64,000 nt of DNA, taken from positions 124,001 through 188,000 of the forward strand of contig JAMLHK010000006.1 in NCBI GenBank assembly GCA_023957155.1, written 5' to 3'. The DNA comes from Chitinophagaceae bacterium (lineage in GTDB: Bacteria > Bacteroidota > Bacteroidia > Chitinophagales > Chitinophagaceae). The stretch's first letter is position 1; every line of letters starts with the position of its first letter. The translations under genes were made by a program, and so were the position numbers. The notes beneath the pieces were generated by a model. That model was not told the origin of the DNA. It saw only the letters and a program-made list of their open reading frames with translations, and searched no databases. Positions 60,755 through 64,000 of this stretch are shown here, in pieces.

Positions 60755-62075
60755 TTTGTTGTTCTTGCAAGAGGTTTAAAAATTTGTTCTTGTATTTAAA
60801 ATCTATATCGCTGTCCACTTGCACCAAACCGTTCTTGACTAAATGAGCATTGATAAATGTTTTGTTTTCCAAATAGAGATAACACAACAAATTATTTTCG
60901 TTGTCGTGTTTTATATTGTCGTATTTCAAGAAAACTCGCTTCCCTTTCGTTTTGTCAATGATAAATTTTGTTGCTTTTCCGTTGATAATTGGGTCTTCTT
61001 TTATGCCAATGAGTTTTATTGTTAAGTCGTTGTTTAAGCGAATTTTTTCAGGGCTGATAACTTCTTTTACCGTATAAAGTTCTTCTCGTTTGGTTGAACT
61101 GTCTTTGTCAATCTTAGAACCAAACTGTAATTTTTTTACGTCAATTTTTTTGTCAAGCGTATGCGGGTCTTTGAAAATGTAAGGTTGTTTCTTGATTTCT
61201 TTTTCAAAGTCTGTTTTGATTGGTTGCTGTTCTATAAATTCATAAGTCGTTCCGTTCAAATCCTTTTGATGAATTTCCAGTTTCTCTTTGATGAATGGAA
61301 TAAATTCGGGATTGATTTCATAACCAACCGAATTTCTGTCCAAATTTTTTGAAGCCAATGCAGTTGTTCCGCTTCCCGCAAAAGGGTCAAGAACTGTTTC
61401 GCCAACGAATGAAAACATTTTAATTAAACGTTTCGGTAATTCTTCGGGAAACATTGCAATGTGGTTGTTTTGTCTTGCACCTGCAAAATTCCAATGTCCT
61501 GCAAAAAAGGTATTCCATTCTTCTGCGGTCATTTTGGAAAGCTCCTTTTGTTCTTTCGTTGGTTTGGGTGCATCACCCAACTTTTTGAAAACGAGAATAA
61601 ACTCGTAATCCAATTTCAAGATTCCGTTTCTTGGATACGGATATGAACCCATTTGAACGCCACCGCCCGTGGTGTTGGAAGTCGTAACTTTTTGCCAAAT
61701 GATTGCACCCATATAGTCAAAACCGATGTTCTCGCAGAATTTGATGATTTCTTCACGAATAGGAATGACTTTGTAACGTCCGTAATAAACTGCTCTTGCG
61801 AATTGGTCGCCAATGTTCACACATAACCTGCAACCGTTGTGAAGAGTACGGTAGCACTCTTTCCAAACTAAATTCAGGTTGTTGATGTAATTTTCGTAGT
61901 TGTCGTGAAAACCAATTTGGTTGTCTGTTCCGTAGTCTTTGAGTTGCCAATACGGTGGCGATGTAATAGCCAAATGCACCGAATTGTCGGGCAATTCCGC
62001 CATTTGTCTGCTGTCGCCATTTACTATTTTGTGGTGTGTATTCAATGCTAAATTCTTTGGTACAAAGTTAGTCAA
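60747..62075 (-). CDS. DNA methyltransferase (beta class, N4C/N6A) with degenerate SNase-like C-terminus
   Basis: 442 residues. Motif IV TSPPYW (residues 38-43) comes before the SAM-binding motif I DPFAGSGTT (230-238), the beta-class order; SPPY suggests N4-methylcytosine. Residues about 333-440 look like a staphylococcal nuclease domain (LYTVKEVISPEKIRL, TIKLIGIKED, FINAHLVKNGLVQV). Its key residues are changed: the GDT and R..D positions read SPEK and KLIGIK, and the G-R pair before the AYV strand is NN. It is therefore probably not a nuclease. The start is a TTG at 62075; an in-frame TAA at 62085-62087 excludes a longer start. An IS ends 17 bases before the start. Confidence 0.85.
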   Translation of the reverse strand: MTNFVPKNLALNTHHKIVNGDSRQMAELPDNSVHLAITSPPYWQLKDYGTDNQIGFHDNYENYINNLNLVWKECYRTLHNGCRLCVNIGDQFARAVYYGRYKVIPIREEIIKFCENIGFDYMGAIIWQKVTTSNTTGGGVQMGSYPYPRNGILKLDYEFILVFKKLGDAPKPTKEQKELSKMTAEEWNTFFAGHWNFAGARQNNHIAMFPEELPKRLIKMFSFVGETVLDPFAGSGTTALASKNLDRNSVGYEINPEFIPFIKEKLEIHQKDLNGTTYEFIEQQPIKTDFEKEIKKQPYIFKDPHTLDKKIDVKKLQFGSKIDKDSSTKREELYTVKEVISPEKIRLNNDLTIKLIGIKEDPIINGKATKFIIDKTKGKRVFLKYDNIKHDNENNLLCYLYLENKTFINAHLVKNGLVQVDSDIDFKYKNKFLNLLQEQQNG

Positions 62076-62081
62076 AATGTA

Positions 62082-62091
62082 GGGTTATGGT
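62082..62091 (+). repeat. Target-site duplication of the IS, left copy
   Basis: GGGTTATGGT directly before the left IS end; identical to 63327-63336. The match is perfect over 10 bases, a usual duplication length for ISAs1-family elements. Confidence 0.85.
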
Positions 62092-63326
62092 CAGGGATTT
62101 CGCTTTTAAAGTTTGAGGACTAATTCCCTGTAGGCATCGTTGTGAGCCGCCCTAAGTCTTTTGAGGGGTTTGGTTTTAATTACGGTCTTCTCATTTTCAA
62201 TGAGTCCTAAAGCAACCTTATTAATAATATTGGAGTTTTGAGCTGAGTTGCCTATTTTTTTCAATTGTCCGTCCTCATTGTAGAGTACATCCAGTTCCCA
62301 GTGAAGATTGTTTTCAATTGACCAATGCGACCTGACAGCATCGTTTAACAGCGTTGCATCAGGCTTTAGTGATGATATATAATAGCGATATTCCTGCGAC
62401 CGAACGCCTGTTTTCTTAATGGTGCGAAAAGATTGGATGCGCACTAAAGTGTTGAGTTTTGCCCACTGCTCCCTATCCTGAAAGTACACATCTTTAACAG
62501 CAATGGTTTCGCATATTCTTTTCTCTATCCTGCCATGACCCATAGCGCTTTTTTCAGATACACATCTTAGTGAGGTCCCGTTAAAAATGTCTTCTATCTG
62601 GTCTTTTAAATACTTCTGATTATCCTTCACCTGAAGTATGTAGTCAGCTTTCTTCTCTACTATCTTTTTAGCGATTTCTTTCTGACAGCCCATAGCATCA
62701 ATGGTAACAATGCTGCCTTCCAGAAAAAGAATATCCAGCAGGGCGGGTATGGCTGTAATCTCATTTTCTTTTTCTGATACCTCTACCTGACCTATGCACA
62801 GCCTGTTGCCCGCACAAAAGGCGCTGACAATGTGTTGAGGGTACTTACCTCCCAAAGACGCCGCCCCCCTTATCGTTTTGCCGTCAATAGGCACTACTTT
62901 ACCCTTTGCCCTCTCTGTCACAGCCTGCACCCATTCAAAAAAGCATTTGGAAAATGCCTGGGGCGCTAATGCACTAAAAAAATCACTGATGGCATCATGA
63001 GAGGGTATTTTCTTAAACGGATAGAATTTGCGCAGCCAGTCTGTTTTTAAATTGCCAAACTCTTCTATTGTTGTCCATGCTGTACAACCGCATACAGAGG
63101 CTGAAATAGTTAAAAATATTATCTCTTCAAGACTGTAAAGGATATTGCCTTTGCTAAGGCGACGGGGATCTTTCAATGATTGAAAACTTTCTTTGAATAC
63201 AATTAGTGGACTGTACTCCTCCTGGGTAGTAGTGGTCATTTTTTTTTATATGGCTGACCTTAGCCGTTATCACACAAATATACTATTGGTCTCTTTATCT
63301 AAAAAATCTTAAAAGCGAAATCCCTG
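62092..63326 (-). mobile_element. ISAs1-family insertion sequence, complete
   Basis: A 1235-base element with perfect 18-base terminal inverted repeats (CAGGGATTTCGCTTTTAA at 62092-62109 and its complement at 63309-63326), one intact transposase gene and perfect 10-base target duplications. The ends and duplication show no decay, so insertion was recent. It sits 6 bases upstream of the left duplication-to-methyltransferase junction, with the transposase reading in the same direction as the methyltransferase. Confidence 0.93.
62106..63239 (-). CDS. ISAs1-family transposase (DDE)
   Basis: 377 residues. Conserved pieces are VPIDGKTIRGAASLGGK, the first catalytic Asp in IDGK; VTIDAMGCQKEIAKKIVEKKADYIL with the second Asp; and SHWSIENNLHWELDVLYNED with the catalytic Glu region. 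This DGKTIRG...DAMGCQ...HW.IEN pattern is the ISAs1 family signature. The gene fills the element almost end to end; its stop is within the left inverted repeat zone. No frameshift is seen, so the element should be active. The start is an ATG at 63239. Confidence 0.95.
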   Translation of the reverse strand: MTTTTQEEYSPLIVFKESFQSLKDPRRLSKGNILYSLEEIIFLTISASVCGCTAWTTIEEFGNLKTDWLRKFYPFKKIPSHDAISDFFSALAPQAFSKCFFEWVQAVTERAKGKVVPIDGKTIRGAASLGGKYPQHIVSAFCAGNRLCIGQVEVSEKENEITAIPALLDILFLEGSIVTIDAMGCQKEIAKKIVEKKADYILQVKDNQKYLKDQIEDIFNGTSLRCVSEKSAMGHGRIEKRICETIAVKDVYFQDREQWAKLNTLVRIQSFRTIKKTGVRSQEYRYYISSLKPDATLLNDAVRSHWSIENNLHWELDVLYNEDGQLKKIGNSAQNSNIINKVALGLIENEKTVIKTKPLKRLRAAHNDAYRELVLKL

Positions 63327-63336
63327 GGGTTATGGT
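63327..63336 (+). repeat. Target-site duplication of the IS, right copy
   Basis: GGGTTATGGT directly after the right IS end, identical to 62082-62091. Confidence 0.85.
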
Positions 63337-63389
63337 GTAGAAAGTTAGTAAGGTCTTTGTCTGTCCCCTGATGTTTGGTGTGTCGCCCA

Positions 63390-63404
63390 AAAATTACCGC
63401 TAAC
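63390..63404 (-). repeat. Right candidate island end repeat
   Basis: On the minus strand GTTAGCGGTAATTTT, against GTTGGCGGTAGTTTT at 58614-58628: 13 of 15 bases agree, in opposite orientation. It lies about 50 bases from the end of the phosphopantetheinyl transferase gene. Confidence 0.4.
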
Positions 63405-63453
63405 GTATCGCTTCGTGCTATACCAGGGTGTTCGTTATCTGCCGTTAAACGGA

Positions 63454-64000
63454 TCAGGTGAGTACCCAGACCAGGCACAGCGCTTTAAAGTTAACAAAAG
63501 GGAGGGATAATGCCGTTGGTTTTTCTTTTAAAAACAGGCCCTGCATATTCCCTTCTCCCGGGATGGAGCCTATATCTTCGGGTGGTTCTATCCTGATCTG
63601 GTTAGAAAAGTTAACTTCACCGTTGCCGTACCATTTAAAAACGGCTTCTTTAGCGCTCCAGAGCAGTGTTAGTTTGCGCAGGTAAGTGTTTTCAGCTGCC
63701 ATATTTTCAGCAGGCATCATATCCCTCCCGTTTTCCAAAATGTTTAATTCCTGCTGATGTAGAAATTTATGTTGTACGCGCTGCAGCTTAGAAGTAGGAA
63801 TTTCGATATCAATGCCTACCCGGTGTGAACGGCTTACGATAGCAGCGGCATAATTGCCACAGTGAGAAATGGAGAAGTGAAAGGCCTCATCAGGTAGGAA
63901 CGGCTTTTTGGTGTTGGCTATTTTAATCAGCGCATGGGGAAATTCCGGGAACAGGAAACGCAGCAGGTAACGGCCTGCCAAATGTTGCAGCCGCTTATGC
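63454..64000 (-). CDS. 4'-phosphopantetheinyl transferase (Sfp type), 5' end beyond the window
   Basis: At least 182 residues; the frame stays open to the window edge, reading KRLQHLAGRYLLRFLFPEFP. The first start codon seen inside the window (a TTG) is not needed. Signature pieces are FHFSISHCGNYAAAIVS, VGIDIEI (metal-binding Asp and Glu) and WSAKEAVFKWYG, in which the K-E-A is the CoA-binding signature. The enzyme attaches phosphopantetheine to acyl or peptidyl carrier proteins. It is the chromosomal gene on the right of the island. Confidence 0.88.
   Translation of the reverse strand, partial: HKRLQHLAGRYLLRFLFPEFPHALIKIANTKKPFLPDEAFHFSISHCGNYAAAIVSRSHRVGIDIEIPTSKLQRVQHKFLHQQELNILENGRDMMPAENMAAENTYLRKLTLLWSAKEAVFKWYGNGEVNFSNQIRIEPPEDIGSIPGEGNMQGLFLKEKPTALSLPFVNFKALCLVWVLT

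Noticed and set aside
58501-63404. Integron attC sites at the island edges
   Set aside because: The palindromic arms and CCGCTAAC/CCGCCAAC motifs recall attC sites, but the conserved core RYYYAAC/GTTRRRY does not fit at the required places, and no integrase is present.
1-64000. tRNA or rRNA genes
   Set aside because: No cloverleaf with a GTTCRA-type arm and no rRNA-like stretch was recognised in any of the intergenic regions; small RNAs cannot be excluded by eye.

Overview
The window looks like chromosome from a Gram-negative Bacteroidota, most likely a Chitinophagaceae-type bacterium (inferred from family content, not from a database match). Pointers are two different type IX secretion sorting tails (a type A tail at 15343-17004 and a gliding-motility-associated CHU_C tail at 35891-36901), a DUF4295 mini-gene behind rpmB-rpmG, the alpha-2-macroglobulin/PbpC pair, outer-membrane barrels and AT-rich Bacteroidetes-style promoters. 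Genes are dense on both strands. No rRNA, tRNA or CRISPR array was seen.

Layout. 0-5 kb: end of asnB, a small membrane protein, a large FAD/Fe-S oxidoreductase, a DUF4256 protein and a DCC-family protein. 5.2-9.4 kb: a 1161-residue outer-membrane protein, then a repeat-filled spacer holding what looks like the decayed tail of a second copy. 9.4-15.2 kb: a coiled-coil membrane protein, a PolB-like exonuclease, holA, a dihaem cytochrome, a lipoprotein, a TlpA-like protein and a J-domain protein. 15.3-31.9 kb: T9SS cargo, a K+-dependent-type pyrophosphatase, nnr, a serine hydrolase, serA, an APH-like kinase, a SlyD-like isomerase, ispH, and a phosphonoacetate module (phnY, phnA) under an XRE-cupin regulator. 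32-37 kb: gpmA and three copies of a REP-like palindrome, then glnS and a CHU_C protein. 37-48.7 kb: rpmB-rpmG-DUF4295, ftsY with a closely coupled radical SAM gene, comM, an Nramp-UspA fusion with a DtxR/MntR-like box, a lipoprotein and kinase-like gene in front of mlaE-mlaF, and sucD. 48.8-58.1 kb: pbpC and a 1859-residue alpha-2-macroglobulin, a Cys-rich secreted protein and a haem-binding protein. 63.4-64 kb: the edge of a phosphopantetheinyl transferase gene.

58.1-63.4 kb is the accessory part. It is visibly AT-rich and carries a four-gene minus-strand operon: a beta-class DNA methyltransferase whose C-terminus is a degenerate staphylococcal-nuclease-like domain, a MjaI-like restriction endonuclease overlapping it by 8 bp, and two unrecognised genes overlapping each other by 20 bp. 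One of these looks like a winged-helix protein and the other a winged-helix plus DUF4145/HEPN-like protein. An ISAs1-family element with perfect 18-bp ends and a perfect 10-bp target duplication sits directly in front of the methyltransferase start. Imperfect 15-bp inverted repeats lie at the two ends of the block, and a chimeric gene scrap (SDR head, nuclease tail) lies just outside it. This operon is the best candidate in the window for an undescribed defence arrangement.
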